DNA of 64,000 nucleotides from Gammaproteobacteria bacterium (GCA_024277915.1 JAJRUG010000089.1:16254-80253); one strand, 5' to 3'; numbered from the stretch's first letter, positions 7,230-17,426 are shown. Notes: a model not told the origin generated them from the letters alone. Numbers and translations are program-made.

Positions 7230-8423
7230 TCAGGAAAAAACAGCATCATATGCCTTGAGTAATTTCGGGGCTTCATACGACCACGCGAGTTCTGTCTCTA
7301 CCCGCAACCGACCGAATTCCCCCATTTCCCTGCAGAGATCCTCACGATCAAGCAAATAGATGATTTTTTCTGCCATATCTTCCGGGTTATTGTTTTCTGC
7401 ATACAGCGACGCTTCCTGAGCTGAAAAGCGACCCTCCTTAAGGTCATACTGTACGATCGGCTTTCCCAGGGCCATGTATTCCATGATCTTGTTCATGGTT
7501 GACTTGTCGTTCATCTCGTTTGCGACATCGGGGTTCACACATACATCTGCGGTATTCAGCATTGCTAGCAAGTCGCTATCAGGAACCCGGCCCGTGAAGG
7601 TGACGAAATCATCAATGCCCAATTTGGCTGACAGTTTTCTCATTTCCTCTAGTTCTGTTCCTCCACCAACCAGTCCGAAATGCACATCAGTTCGACCCTT
7701 ATCCTTGATGATGTATGCAGCAGCGGCAAGAAGATGATCGATGCCTTCCTGTTTTCCCATTACACCCACATAGCCTACAAGGTATTTTCGTCCCCGCTTC
7801 AGGCCGGTTACCGGAGGAATGATCCGTAGTCGATCAAGTTTCGGACCGCTTCTGACCACATGAACTTTGTCAGGGCTCATTTTGCCGCGCTTGATAGCGA
7901 TCGTTTTGTAGGATTCGTTGGTGGCAATTGATATGTCAGCCAGCCTGAATGTCCAGCGTTCCCAGAGCAGCATGATCTTGTAAAAAAAATCTCTTCTTCC
8001 AAATTTTGCCTCGTAGAGCTCCGGGTTAATATCATGGTGGTCGAACAGGAATTTCTTGCCAAACAGCTTGAATATTCCACCGATCAGGAAAATGTTGTCG
8101 GGAGGATTGCATGCATGGATCACATCAAAACCGTGACGCATTAGTATTTTCACTGCAAGGTAAAACTGGAAAAACAGGGCGGCGGAATACTCCAGGAGAT
8201 AGCCCAGTGCTCCATTGGCATCAACCGGCAGGGGATGTCGGTAGATATTGATTCCTTCCAGTACCTCATATCGTTTTTCGTAACCCTTCCCGGTAGGGCA
8301 GATGATGGAGACGACATAGCCCGCCTGCTGCAGTGTTGTTGCCTCTTGCCATACTCTCCGGTCAAAGGGAGAGGGAAGGTTTTCGACGATGATCAGTACT
8401 TTTCGACCGTTAGGTTTTGTCAT
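7230..8423 (-). CDS. GT4-family glycosyltransferase
   Basis: This 397-residue enzyme is predicted to transfer a nucleotide-activated sugar to the growing EPS repeat unit at the cytoplasmic face. The N-terminal GT-B domain opens with KVLIIVENLPSPFDRRVWQE, a signature common to GT4 proteins in exosortase EPS loci. The C-terminal domain carries the donor-binding segment with Glu motifs near NKIMEYMALGKPIVQYD. No membrane helix is predicted. It ends 34 bases from the convergent ATPase gene and is the last gene of a minus-strand run beginning at asnB (12322). Confidence 0.85.
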   Translation of the reverse strand: MTKPNGRKVLIIVENLPSPFDRRVWQEATTLQQAGYVVSIICPTGKGYEKRYEVLEGINIYRHPLPVDANGALGYLLEYSAALFFQFYLAVKILMRHGFDVIHACNPPDNIFLIGGIFKLFGKKFLFDHHDINPELYEAKFGRRDFFYKIMLLWERWTFRLADISIATNESYKTIAIKRGKMSPDKVHVVRSGPKLDRLRIIPPVTGLKRGRKYLVGYVGVMGKQEGIDHLLAAAAYIIKDKGRTDVHFGLVGGGTELEEMRKLSAKLGIDDFVTFTGRVPDSDLLAMLNTADVCVNPDVANEMNDKSTMNKIMEYMALGKPIVQYDLKEGRFSAQEASLYAENNNPEDMAEKIIYLLDREDLCREMGEFGRLRVETELAWSYEAPKLLKAYDAVFS

Positions 8424-8444
8424 ATTCGTCTGACCGGTAAAAGA

Positions 8445-10445
8445 TCAAAGACTAGCAGAATGCCAGAGAAATTCTGTTACCAGTTCGGTATTTGAGGTGA
8501 CCTCGGATACGCCATGGAGGGTTACTGTCGGGCGCAATTCGCCAAGCCTGGATGAATACCAGCCCAGAGGGGGGTCAGACTGTCCTTTGCAAATGTACCA
8601 GCTGAACCGGGGATCAACAGATATAAGAATTCTGGATTTTTCCTGATCACCGCGTGTGGCCAGGAAAGAGTTCTGTTCGTGCTGTAGCAGTGTTACATCC
8701 GGGTGAAAATGAAAGTTGATATTGACGACATGCTTGTTGCTGGCCCGTACAGTATCAATAATATTGACGCGACTGGTTTTTGCATCATAGGTAACACTGC
8801 GTCGGCAAAGCACACCCGTATCCTGATAACCATCATGCTCGCCGGTAGCGTACTGACAACCCTGTTCGTCAACACCATATTCCAGAATATGTGCCTGAGC
8901 TTTTTTCAGCCACATGAACGGACCGCCAATTTCCGATTGATTCCGGTTGTCGATAGTCAGTGTTGAGTGGGCTTGTGTTCCACGGAAGTAGTCGCGCCAT
9001 CCGTGGTCAGAGTGATAGGAGTAGGTGCCCGGATCTACGACCCAGGGGTGTCCATTCCGTGTCAGGCAGAAGCTTAGAGCATCTGCATGACCGTGTGCCG
9101 CCACGCTGGGATAGCCAAGCTCGCCTGCATCGAAAAGAATGTGAGTCTCATCATCACCCAATATGGCATAGCCACCGTGTTGATAAACAATGGGATACCC
9201 TGCCCTGGATGTTGTGTGCTCCGGAGCAGGGCTACTGCGGTGTTCTGCGGTGCTCAACATCAGGTCGTACCAGAATGCCTTTTGGCCAGGGGTGGCATCC
9301 CGGCACCAGTCATCGCGTCCAAGGCATTGATCGACCGCCGTCAGAATGTCCCTGATTGGATCTACCGGTTCTGCGAGTGTGAAGCGGGTAACAAAACCAT
9401 CGTCGGAATCCCCCACTTGTAACATTGGTCCGTTCAGTGGCGTGACATCCCGAACGAAAGATGACATGGCATTGATGTTCTTCAGGAAATCACCGGAAAA
9501 TGAACTGCCGGATCGCTCCCCGATGACCCAGGCGAGCAGAAAATATTCGAGCACAGTCGTGTGATAATAAAATGCCTGCTCCTTGTTAACACCATCTTCA
9601 TGTACCTGTTGGCGCGCCTCAAGCTCTAACTCTTGCTTCGCGAACGATGACCATTTCCTGCCAGATGCCCCGAGGTTGAATACCGAGGTAGCAATCCAGA
9701 TACCTGTCAACTCACCGATCAGATGGTTGTTTGCGGAGGAGTATCTCGAAAGATGGTGAATCACAAAGTGAATATGCTGATGGATCGATACACCGAGAAT
9801 CCCCGCATCAAGAAGATCGAAAATTCCGTGCTGTTTATCTTTTGCTACCAGGAGGCAATGAACAATAGACCAGGATATCAGGCGAAGGCTCAGCTCCAGG
9901 CTGCTGCACCAGTTAATGCCAATTCCTGCCGGATTTTCCCTGACCCAGGACTCCAGATGTTCCTTCAAAGTGACCCGGTATTTTTCTTCACCGGTTACCA
10001 CGTAGGCAACTGTGAGTGGCACTAAATACTGGTGGCGGTTCAACTCCCACAGAATTTTGATATTGCCAACGATACGGTCATCCCGGTAGTCGATGCCTTT
10101 GCCGAATTGGCGAGGCGCCTCCACCCCGGTGCTCGGATCCTGATGCCAGCGCGGAGGCTGCCCGATATCAAGAGGTGTTCCGCCAAAAAAAACTAAATTC
10201 CCGTTGAGCAAATCTTCAAGTCGGTCAGTTTCCGGAGCAAATTTTTCATTCCATCCATCACTCCAAAGATCAGCCGAGGGGAACATCTGATGGCTGGAGG
10301 ATATAGAGGACGCCGGCATGGGGCCGCCAAGCAGTGGCCACGCCACGCGCTCAATATTTGCGCGAACTGATTTTTTGCCGCGATAGAAAAACTCCGGCAC
10401 GGACATGTTTCGTAAACGATTAATCTTCCAGGCGAGTGAAGTCAT
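8445..10445 (-). CDS. Heparinase II/III-family protein of the EPS locus
   Basis: The protein has 666 residues. An N-terminal all-helical domain is followed by the heparinase II/III-like beta domain, with AAHGHADALSFCLTRNGHPW and the segment DPGTYSYHSDHGWRDYFRGT; the His and Tyr there match the catalytic region of this lyase family. Such proteins are regular members of exosortase EPS clusters, where they may trim or edit the polymer; the exact substrate is unknown. No signal peptide is obvious, so it may act in the cytoplasm or be an atypical export substrate. Its start overlaps the end of asnB by 4 bases (10442-10445), which implies translational coupling. Confidence 0.8.
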   Translation of the reverse strand: MTSLAWKINRLRNMSVPEFFYRGKKSVRANIERVAWPLLGGPMPASSISSSHQMFPSADLWSDGWNEKFAPETDRLEDLLNGNLVFFGGTPLDIGQPPRWHQDPSTGVEAPRQFGKGIDYRDDRIVGNIKILWELNRHQYLVPLTVAYVVTGEEKYRVTLKEHLESWVRENPAGIGINWCSSLELSLRLISWSIVHCLLVAKDKQHGIFDLLDAGILGVSIHQHIHFVIHHLSRYSSANNHLIGELTGIWIATSVFNLGASGRKWSSFAKQELELEARQQVHEDGVNKEQAFYYHTTVLEYFLLAWVIGERSGSSFSGDFLKNINAMSSFVRDVTPLNGPMLQVGDSDDGFVTRFTLAEPVDPIRDILTAVDQCLGRDDWCRDATPGQKAFWYDLMLSTAEHRSSPAPEHTTSRAGYPIVYQHGGYAILGDDETHILFDAGELGYPSVAAHGHADALSFCLTRNGHPWVVDPGTYSYHSDHGWRDYFRGTQAHSTLTIDNRNQSEIGGPFMWLKKAQAHILEYGVDEQGCQYATGEHDGYQDTGVLCRRSVTYDAKTSRVNIIDTVRASNKHVVNINFHFHPDVTLLQHEQNSFLATRGDQEKSRILISVDPRFSWYICKGQSDPPLGWYSSRLGELRPTVTLHGVSEVTSNTELVTEFLWHSASL

Positions 10446-12322
10446 GCTGTCGGGCGATATTCCTGGTGCCAGATCTCAAGGTTCAGCAAAGTCCACAGGA
10501 GTTTTTCGTGGTTCTGGCGGCCGTCAATATGCTCGGCAAGAATCCTGTCCAGTGCCTTTCGGTGGTAAAAATCGGCTGTCAATGATTGCGGCCCGGTCAG
10601 GTGATCCATCAAGTAGTCGCGCATACTGGTGCGAAACCATTCATTGACAGGCACCCTGAAGCCGACCTTTGGACGCTTGATGATTGCTTCTGGTATCACT
10701 TGCCGTGCAACCTGCCGCAGAATCCACTTGGTCTGTCTGCCGTGAATACGGTATTTCTCGGGAAGACTGGAAGCAAGCTCAATCAGATTGTGGTCCATGA
10801 AGGGCATGCGGGCCTCAATGGATGCTGCCATTGTCATCCGGTCTCCCCGTTCAAGCAGATTGTCCGGCAGCCAGCTGGTTTGATCAAAATAGAGCAGGTT
10901 GCGCAATGCGCTGTTGCCTTCGGCGGTCTCAAAAATACCATGATCGACCTCATCCTTCACATTGGTAAAGTCACGGAGCAGTTGCTCACGTTCAGCAAAG
11001 GTGAGTGCTCCGAACCAGCGAGGGAATCTTTCTTCGGGGTTCTCAAGGCCAAGGTTTACAATCGCCGTTTTGGCGCGTCTGAATTGATACGGCAAGGCGT
11101 GAATCAACGGTTCAATCAGACCTGACCTGATCAGCGAAGGTATTGTCTGATAGCCTGAAACATATCGTTCATAGACATGTTTCGGGTACCCCCCCAGAAC
11201 CTCATCACTGCCTTCCCCGGTCAGCACCATTTTTACATGCCGTGCCGCTTCCAGAGACAAAAGGTAAATGGGAATATCAGATGGCTCTGATACGGGTGCA
11301 TCTCGAGAACGAACCAGTGAGGGCAGGTGTTCAATCAGGTGGTCCTGGGACACCTCCAGCTCAAAATGTTCGGTTTGAAAAGCATCCGCAACTTGCCGCG
11401 CATAACCCAGCTCACTGTATTCAGATTCTGTGAACCCGATCGAAAATGTTTTAACGGGCTGAGATGAATGCTGCGCCATCAACGCGACAATTGTTGATGA
11501 ATCCAGTCCGCCTGATAAAAAGGCACCGTATGGAACATCACTGATCATCCTGATCCGGACAGCATGATCCAGGATTTCCTGAAACCTGCCGACAGGGTCG
11601 TCAATGGGCGTGTGGCTTACCGGCAGTTGATGATCCGGTGGATTGTAATAGCGCCGTTGCGTGAGCGTGCCTTCTTTCCAGACAGCGATATGGCCGGGAG
11701 GGAGCTTGCGGATATCCTTCAGGAGCGTTTTTGGGCCGGGCACATACCGAAAGCGCAAATAATCCAGGATAGCGCTCTGGTCAATCTGCCTGTTCAGGTC
11801 AGGCCATTCAAGCAGCGCTTTTATTTCCGAGCCAAACAGAAGGGTATCGGCAGTAGAATAGAGAAACAATGGCTTCTTGCCGAACCTGTCCCGGGCCAGC
11901 AGCAAAATCTGGCGGGTAGAATCCCACAGGGCAAATGCAAACATGCCTTCCAGGTATTCGACACACTGTTCACCCCACGCCTGATATGCATGGAGCAGCA
12001 CCTCTGTATCCGACAGGGTGGTGAATTGAAACCCGAGTGCTTTCAGCTTCTCCCGGAGTGCCTGAAAATTGTAGATTTCTCCGTTATATACCAGTTGTAT
12101 TGTCTGATCCGGGCTAGCCATTGGCTGATGGCCAGTGTCAAGATCAATGATCGACAGGCGTCGATGGCCCAGGCCAAGATACCAGTGCCCCGATGCATCA
12201 CGCGTTTCATAAAAGCCGGAATCATCCGGCCCACGGTGCGCGATAGCTGTTGTCATCCGCCGGAGAATATCTGACTGGTTGCCAGGAGGGCGTTGGGTCA
12301 GGATTCCGGCGATTCCACACAT
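10442..12322 (-). CDS. Asparagine synthase-like glutamine amidotransferase of the EPS locus
   Basis: This 626-residue, two-domain enzyme begins MCGIAGIL, so Cys2 is the glutaminase nucleophile after Met removal. The N-terminal Ntn glutaminase domain contains RLSIIDLDTGHQPM and YNGEIYN. The synthase domain has the ATP pyrophosphatase loop SGGLDSS (~270) and TGEGSDEVLGGYPK. The overall architecture matches AsnB (glutamine plus aspartate to asparagine). Copies in exosortase EPS clusters are thought instead to amidate a sugar carboxylate. Given the neighbours, sugar amidation is the better guess, but this is inference. It leads a minus-strand run with the heparinase and GT4 genes. Confidence 0.85.
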   Translation of the reverse strand: MCGIAGILTQRPPGNQSDILRRMTTAIAHRGPDDSGFYETRDASGHWYLGLGHRRLSIIDLDTGHQPMASPDQTIQLVYNGEIYNFQALREKLKALGFQFTTLSDTEVLLHAYQAWGEQCVEYLEGMFAFALWDSTRQILLLARDRFGKKPLFLYSTADTLLFGSEIKALLEWPDLNRQIDQSAILDYLRFRYVPGPKTLLKDIRKLPPGHIAVWKEGTLTQRRYYNPPDHQLPVSHTPIDDPVGRFQEILDHAVRIRMISDVPYGAFLSGGLDSSTIVALMAQHSSQPVKTFSIGFTESEYSELGYARQVADAFQTEHFELEVSQDHLIEHLPSLVRSRDAPVSEPSDIPIYLLSLEAARHVKMVLTGEGSDEVLGGYPKHVYERYVSGYQTIPSLIRSGLIEPLIHALPYQFRRAKTAIVNLGLENPEERFPRWFGALTFAEREQLLRDFTNVKDEVDHGIFETAEGNSALRNLLYFDQTSWLPDNLLERGDRMTMAASIEARMPFMDHNLIELASSLPEKYRIHGRQTKWILRQVARQVIPEAIIKRPKVGFRVPVNEWFRTSMRDYLMDHLTGPQSLTADFYHRKALDRILAEHIDGRQNHEKLLWTLLNLEIWHQEYRPTA

Positions 12323-12476
12323 GATATGTAACAGGTAGTCCTTATTATTCAGGAATGGGTAGCGGGGCGGGAGACCGGTATTGTACCTGCGCCTTCGTGT
12401 CTCATCAGGCGGGATCTAAAATAAGCAAGTCGTCATAATTTCGATAACCCGGAATGGTAGTATACAATTCTCCGCG

Positions 12477-13382
12477 ATGAGCGAATACAGATCAATCCCT
12501 TCAGAAAAACTGCCCAGAATTATCTACATTATGGGCAGCGGGCGTAGCGGCACGACTATTCTGGAGGTTCTGCTTAGTAATAGCCCCGGCGTGGCGGGTG
12601 TGGGGGAAGTAACCCATATATTTCGTGATGGGTATATCAACGGCGATGTTTGTGCATGCGGGAGCGATGTATCGGAGTGTGAGCTTTGGAGCACAGTACG
12701 CCGCCAGTGCGATTGGAGTGATGCTGATATCTCATCGGGAGAGAAACTGTTTCGGCGGTTTTCCTGGCATAGCAAATTTCCCGGGGTTGCCATGGGGTTG
12801 GCACCTGCAAATGCGAAGAAGGAATTTGCTGATCTGAACGGGAAACTGTTCTCTGCAGTCGCGAAGCACTCCGGTGCACACACCATCATAGATTCATCTA
12901 AGTACGCTGCTCGTGCAATAGCCCTGATGCGCAGCTTCCCGGATGATGTAATGATCATTTGCCTGACAAGATCGCCTTCCGGATTGATGCAGGCATTTTC
13001 GAAGCCGAACAAGAACGAGCAGAAGCCCAAGTCAACACTGGCAACGTTTATCTACTACATCTATGTGATGGCTTGTTTTCGTGTGGTCAGCTGGCGATAT
13101 GGCCGACGTGTTCTGAAAATTCGGTATGAGGATGTTGTCAGCGACCCCTGTACTGCTCTTGATCGTATCGAGAGGTGGTCGGGTGTGGATTTGTCCGCAA
13201 CACGAGAGACTATTTCATCCGATGGGTTTCTGGAGCCGGGCCATATCGTGACCGGTAATCGGCTGCGTTATCAGAAGAAAATCCGGTTTCGTCGGTCGGG
13301 AGAGGACCGTGCTGCCTTGCGAATGCCGACTCGTATTGTTGTCATGATAATGAATGCCTATCGATTCATTCTGCAGCTATAG
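12477..13382 (+). CDS. Sulfotransferase (first of two)
   Basis: This 301-residue protein has the 5'-phosphosulfate binding loop near its start (YIMGSGRSGTTILEVLL, ~18-34) and a second 3'-phosphate binding strand in CLTRSPSGLMQAF (~162-174). These are the two PAPS-binding signatures of sulfotransferases. A Cys-containing segment (CACGSDVSECELW) follows the loop, as in other bacterial EPS sulfotransferases. It would transfer sulfate from PAPS to a sugar hydroxyl. It is transcribed away from asnB and is followed after 135 bases by a secreted protein gene on the same strand. Confidence 0.8.
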   Translation: MSEYRSIPSEKLPRIIYIMGSGRSGTTILEVLLSNSPGVAGVGEVTHIFRDGYINGDVCACGSDVSECELWSTVRRQCDWSDADISSGEKLFRRFSWHSKFPGVAMGLAPANAKKEFADLNGKLFSAVAKHSGAHTIIDSSKYAARAIALMRSFPDDVMIICLTRSPSGLMQAFSKPNKNEQKPKSTLATFIYYIYVMACFRVVSWRYGRRVLKIRYEDVVSDPCTALDRIERWSGVDLSATRETISSDGFLEPGHIVTGNRLRYQKKIRFRRSGEDRAALRMPTRIVVMIMNAYRFILQL

Positions 13383-13517
13383 CGACTCTCGCAAAGTATG
13401 TTATGTTAAATTCCGGCTTTGCTGACTCGGGGTGTATTATTGCAAGTAGCGATCCGTCCCGATCACATGATTTCGGGACAAGTTATTAAATAATAATACG
13501 AAAGACAGGAAGCGCAC

Positions 13518-15263
13518 ATGGTTTCCTCAAATTCGAGCTTGCAGGAGAAATCGATTTTTTCAATGAATCAATCGCATCACCCCGGCACATTGGATAGTAA
13601 GGCATGGATGTTGCTGTGCAATATCTTTTTGTTCTGCGCTATATTGCAACCCTCAGATTTACTGGCTGATGATATAGAGGGATACTTATCAGCGTTCAGT
13701 GTTGCTCAGGGAGAGAGCATCAACTTGCACATTTCCACATCTGCCTCAAGCTATGATGTTCGGGTTTATGACTGGGTCACTCGATATACTTATAGAACGG
13801 AATATGATGATTTGACTGGCACCGAACATGAGTCCCCTGATGACGCATGGGGTGTGGGTGCGCAATGGCCGAATCCATTGCAAATCGATATTCCTGATTC
13901 GTGGCCAAGCGGGTTGTACAAAATTGATCTGGTTACTGATAATGGTGTTGCAGCTCTCTTCTTTATAGTTAGAGAGAATATCCCCGGCAGCACGTCCAAT
14001 ATTCTTCTCCTTGATAACTCGCCAACATCAGTTGCCTACAACGGCTGGGGTGGAAAAGCGCTCTACGATTTCAAGTCAGCAGACGGTGTCAGGGCATCAA
14101 GTGTATCTCTGTTGCGGCCCGGTCATCACAGTACCTGGCAGGAACAAAAGAAGTTCGTAGAGTGGGTCGATGCCATGAACATCCCGATTGAAGCGGCCTC
14201 TCTGATGGATTTGCATAATGATGCAGATTTGCTGACCCCGTACCAGACTGTAGCGATTGTCGGTCAAAGCGAATATTGGTCAAAAGTCATGCGAGACAAT
14301 CTGGATAACTTCCTGGAATCCGGTGGGCAGGCTCTTATTCTTGGGGGGGATACCATGTTCTGGCAGGCCAGGTTCGATGGCGACAACATGATTTGCTACA
14401 AAAACCCTCCTACTAATGATCCAATGTATGGAATAGACAATTCCGTAGTGACCACCAGTTTTACGTCGACGACAGTAAATGACCCGGAAAACAGAACACT
14501 TGGAGTCAGTTTCTGGAGCGGGGGGTTTGTCAACTGTTGCAATGTATTACCTGCTTCTGAGGGGAATGGCGGATTTACCGTGACGGCATCGGATCACAGG
14601 TTCTTTAGCGGTACGGGATTGATGGACGGTGATGTTTTTGGTCAGGAGCACACAATTGTCGGGACCAGTACCGATGGGGCAGCTTTTGTCTGGGTGGATG
14701 GCCAACCAGTCGTAACCGGTACAGACGGTTCGCCACTGGATTTTGAAATACTGGCCTATGCTCCGGCTCAGCGGCCACCAACTCCTGATGGGAACGGAAC
14801 AATGGGCTATTTTGAGGTAGGCAGTAATGGAGGCAGGGTATTTAATAGTGCCACAATTGATTGGGCTGACGGGCTTTGGTCTGGAGACGAGATTGCGGAT
14901 CCGTTAGTCAGCAAGATCACTTTGAATGTTCTGGCAGAGTTTGAGCCCATGAGCGCTGCTAATTGTGCATATGCCCCAAATGGCACGAGCATTGACAGTG
15001 ACGAAGATGGTGTCAGCGACGTTTGTGATAACTGTGTGGTGATCAGCAATCCGAACCAGGTAGATTCGGACAGTGATGGTACAGGTGACTACTGCGACCC
15101 GGATCCTGGTCTGCGGGATCTTTACTTATTGGAGCAGCACCTGCAGGGAGAGATCGTGCTGAATTCGGGCGAACTTTCCCGTGTTGATGTCTATCCTGCA
15201 GGAGGTGATGGTCAGCTGGATCTGTCTGATTGGCTGGTACTGCAGAAGCGGCTGTTAAATTAA
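13518..15263 (+). CDS. Secreted protein: dimethylformamidase-like domain, thrombospondin type 3 repeat and dockerin-like tail
   Basis: The protein has 581 residues. A hydrophobic segment at ~30-50 (WMLLCNIFLFCAILQP) followed by LLADD looks like a signal peptide with a long n-region; a second in-frame ATG at 13563 would shorten it. Residues ~55-470 resemble the large subunit of N,N-dimethylformamidase: an N-terminal beta-sandwich, then NSPTSVAYNGWGGKALYDF and a Rossmann-like part. Residues ~494-535 carry Asp-rich calcium repeats (DSDEDGVSDVCDNC, DSDSDGTGDYC) of thrombospondin type 3. The final ~45 residues (LDLSDWLVLQKRLL) resemble one dockerin/EF-hand duplicate. Its place inside an EPS locus suggests an extracellular role on or with the polymer. 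The catalytic activity is not established. Confidence 0.7.
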   Translation: MVSSNSSLQEKSIFSMNQSHHPGTLDSKAWMLLCNIFLFCAILQPSDLLADDIEGYLSAFSVAQGESINLHISTSASSYDVRVYDWVTRYTYRTEYDDLTGTEHESPDDAWGVGAQWPNPLQIDIPDSWPSGLYKIDLVTDNGVAALFFIVRENIPGSTSNILLLDNSPTSVAYNGWGGKALYDFKSADGVRASSVSLLRPGHHSTWQEQKKFVEWVDAMNIPIEAASLMDLHNDADLLTPYQTVAIVGQSEYWSKVMRDNLDNFLESGGQALILGGDTMFWQARFDGDNMICYKNPPTNDPMYGIDNSVVTTSFTSTTVNDPENRTLGVSFWSGGFVNCCNVLPASEGNGGFTVTASDHRFFSGTGLMDGDVFGQEHTIVGTSTDGAAFVWVDGQPVVTGTDGSPLDFEILAYAPAQRPPTPDGNGTMGYFEVGSNGGRVFNSATIDWADGLWSGDEIADPLVSKITLNVLAEFEPMSAANCAYAPNGTSIDSDEDGVSDVCDNCVVISNPNQVDSDSDGTGDYCDPDPGLRDLYLLEQHLQGEIVLNSGELSRVDVYPAGGDGQLDLSDWLVLQKRLLN

Positions 15264-15330
15264 TGGAGTCAACAGAAAGGCTGTAATTTCCGCTTATATG
15301 AGCATTGCATCTTCTTTATTCTGACGTATT

Positions 15331-16521
15331 TCAAGCAATACCAGAATGTTTGCCTTCAAGAATTTTCCTGTAGAATGAATCAAATTCCTTTGCCTTGGCA
15401 TCCCAGGAATAGTGATTTCTGGCAATATCCAGGTTATTTCGTCCGATTTTCTCCATGAGCGCCGGGTCAGATATCAGAGCCATGATCTCATTGGCAACAC
15501 TGTTGCTGTCCCACTGTACCATTCGAACACTATCGGGAAATTGGGCTGCAAAGTGAGATATTTCACCAACGTCCGTTGAAATAATCGGACGGCCGGCTGC
15601 CAGATAGTCTCCCATCTTGTTTGGCCAGCGCGCTCGACTTCCCATGTTGTCCTTCATCGGCAGTAACAGGATATCTGCAGCCATCAGATAATCTTTGTAG
15701 GTTTCGACACTCGTCCAGCCAAGCTCGTGATATTCGTCACCAATTCCATACCGGTTCCTGATCTCCTCGGGGAGGTGCCCGCCGGTGCTGAACCACATCA
15801 GGTTTTTGATATTCTGCTTTAGTGCAGGCAGTGCCTCAAAAAAAGGCAGGAGATCTATGTATTCATGGGGCCCCATTCCGGCAAACCCGAGGATGATGCT
15901 GTTTTGGTCAAGTCCAAGTTTGTTTCTTATCTCTTTTTTGCTGATATAACTCGTATTGTCAGGATCAATATCAGCACCACCATGAATGACGGTAGTTTTT
16001 TCCTTGGGGATGCCGTTGTTGAGAGCCCGTTCCTGAAGGCATCTGGATATGGTGACAATGCCGTCGGCACTCTTTTTTTCTGCAACCTCGAAGTAATTGT
16101 CCAGGGCGCCCAGAGTCATCTTGTAGAGTGCTGATCTGTCGTCCAGTGCTCCGCCATAACCGATCCAGTCCCACCAATCACATATATAAGGGACATTCTT
16201 GATTTTGGCGTACAAGTGCCCGGGAATGCCTCCTGAAGGCCGAAAGCCGACATCCACGTGGACGATATCAAAATCCCGTTTCAGCAAGTAGAAGATTCGC
16301 GTTATCGTATCGATGATACCCAGACCACCCTTCGTCAGGCGGTAACCGAAAAAATCCGGGAAGGCTACGATATTCACACCGTCTCGGCATTCATGGTGAT
16401 ATCGCATACGGTTGTTGCAGGTCAGCAGTGTCACTTCATTTCCGAGGCGCACAAGACCGCGCGCAAGGCAAAAATTCCTGGGAAACACCTTCCGGTTCAG
16501 GACGCCAACAGAGATGATCAC
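15331..16521 (-). CDS. GT4-family glycosyltransferase
   Basis: This 396-residue GT-B protein starts at a GTG codon (IISVGVLNRKVFPRNFCLA follows). The C-terminal half has NKMGDYLAAGRPIISTDVGE, the usual donor-sugar acidic loop of GT4 enzymes, preceded by a sugar-nucleotide binding region around LGFAGMGPHEYID. It probably adds one residue of the repeat unit. It begins 6 bases after the GT2 gene stop on the same strand, so the two are co-transcribed. It ends convergently with the secreted-protein gene. Confidence 0.8.
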   Translation of the reverse strand: MIISVGVLNRKVFPRNFCLARGLVRLGNEVTLLTCNNRMRYHHECRDGVNIVAFPDFFGYRLTKGGLGIIDTITRIFYLLKRDFDIVHVDVGFRPSGGIPGHLYAKIKNVPYICDWWDWIGYGGALDDRSALYKMTLGALDNYFEVAEKKSADGIVTISRCLQERALNNGIPKEKTTVIHGGADIDPDNTSYISKKEIRNKLGLDQNSIILGFAGMGPHEYIDLLPFFEALPALKQNIKNLMWFSTGGHLPEEIRNRYGIGDEYHELGWTSVETYKDYLMAADILLLPMKDNMGSRARWPNKMGDYLAAGRPIISTDVGEISHFAAQFPDSVRMVQWDSNSVANEIMALISDPALMEKIGRNNLDIARNHYSWDAKAKEFDSFYRKILEGKHSGIA

Positions 16522-16526
16522 AATCT

Positions 16527-17426
16527 TCAGGTCTTTCCCCGTTCCTTGGCGCTTCGGAGTGAGGACCTGATATATCTGAGAGTCATGCCGCCAATAATTT
16601 GTATATATTTCCTGAATACGTACATTCTCCAGCGGTCACCGAAATGTCTTTTCGCAAAGTTTTGTATAACAGAATAATTATTTGGCGTGTACGGGCCGCG
16701 AAAAGTTTTGGCGATTCCTGCCAGGGTCATTTTCTGAGAGGGTATGGTCATATTATTCAGGTTTACATCGCTGTAAACGATGGAATCATAGTCAAGTAAA
16801 ACTCTATGTCCAGCTTCGAACGCCCTTAGAACGAAATCCGAATCTGCATGGTAGTGGGGGAAGTTATCAGCATCGTAGAGACCAATCTTCCGGAAAACTT
16901 CTACTGGAATCAATACTCCTTTCCCAGGTAGATACTGTACGTCTACAACACCGGTGTGGGCCTCATTTCTCAGCTCACCTCGCTTGGTAATAGATGTGGT
17001 GACACATGTTTTTTTATTGACGAGGAATCCGCTGGTTTCTATCAGTTGAGGGTCTTCCATGAATACACACAGTGACCCTATTATCGCTCCGGGGTATTCA
17101 GCTGCTATTCGCAGTTTTTGTTGAAGATAGTCGGCATCAATTGACACATCATTATTGATTGTCAGGATAAAGTCATTCTCCTCACAAACGTCAAGTACGT
17201 GAGAAACACAACGATTGATTCCGCCGGTCCACCAAAGATCTCCTGTGCCCTCAACGACTTTTACGGCGGGGGAATTGCTCTGCAGGTATTCCCTGGTGCC
17301 ATCTGTTGACCCGTCATCACATATCACCAATTCATGATTTTCGACCGTCTGTCGCTGGAATGCTTCCAGAAATAGCTTTGTAGACGATAAGCCGTTATGA
17401 ACCGGGAATACTATATAGATCTTCAT
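16527..17426 (-). CDS. GT2-family glycosyltransferase
   Basis: This 299-residue protein has the GT-A fold opening (IYIVFPVHNGLSSTKLFLEA), the nucleotide-binding CDDGSTDGTREYL (~37) and the metal-binding INNDVSID (~90), similar to rhamnosyltransferase-type GT2 enzymes. It is predicted to act at the cytoplasmic face on an undecaprenyl-linked intermediate. The ATG start at 17426 gives a standard N-terminus. It is the first gene of a two-gene minus-strand unit with the GT4 gene at 15331. The divergent plus-strand methyltransferase starts 195 bases away. Confidence 0.85.
   Translation of the reverse strand: MKIYIVFPVHNGLSSTKLFLEAFQRQTVENHELVICDDGSTDGTREYLQSNSPAVKVVEGTGDLWWTGGINRCVSHVLDVCEENDFILTINNDVSIDADYLQQKLRIAAEYPGAIIGSLCVFMEDPQLIETSGFLVNKKTCVTTSITKRGELRNEAHTGVVDVQYLPGKGVLIPVEVFRKIGLYDADNFPHYHADSDFVLRAFEAGHRVLLDYDSIVYSDVNLNNMTIPSQKMTLAGIAKTFRGPYTPNNYSVIQNFAKRHFGDRWRMYVFRKYIQIIGGMTLRYIRSSLRSAKERGKT

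Noticed and set aside
11564..12274. 236-residue plus-strand frame opposite asnB
   Set aside because: It is antisense to a well-conserved amidotransferase and has no motifs; treated as a shadow.
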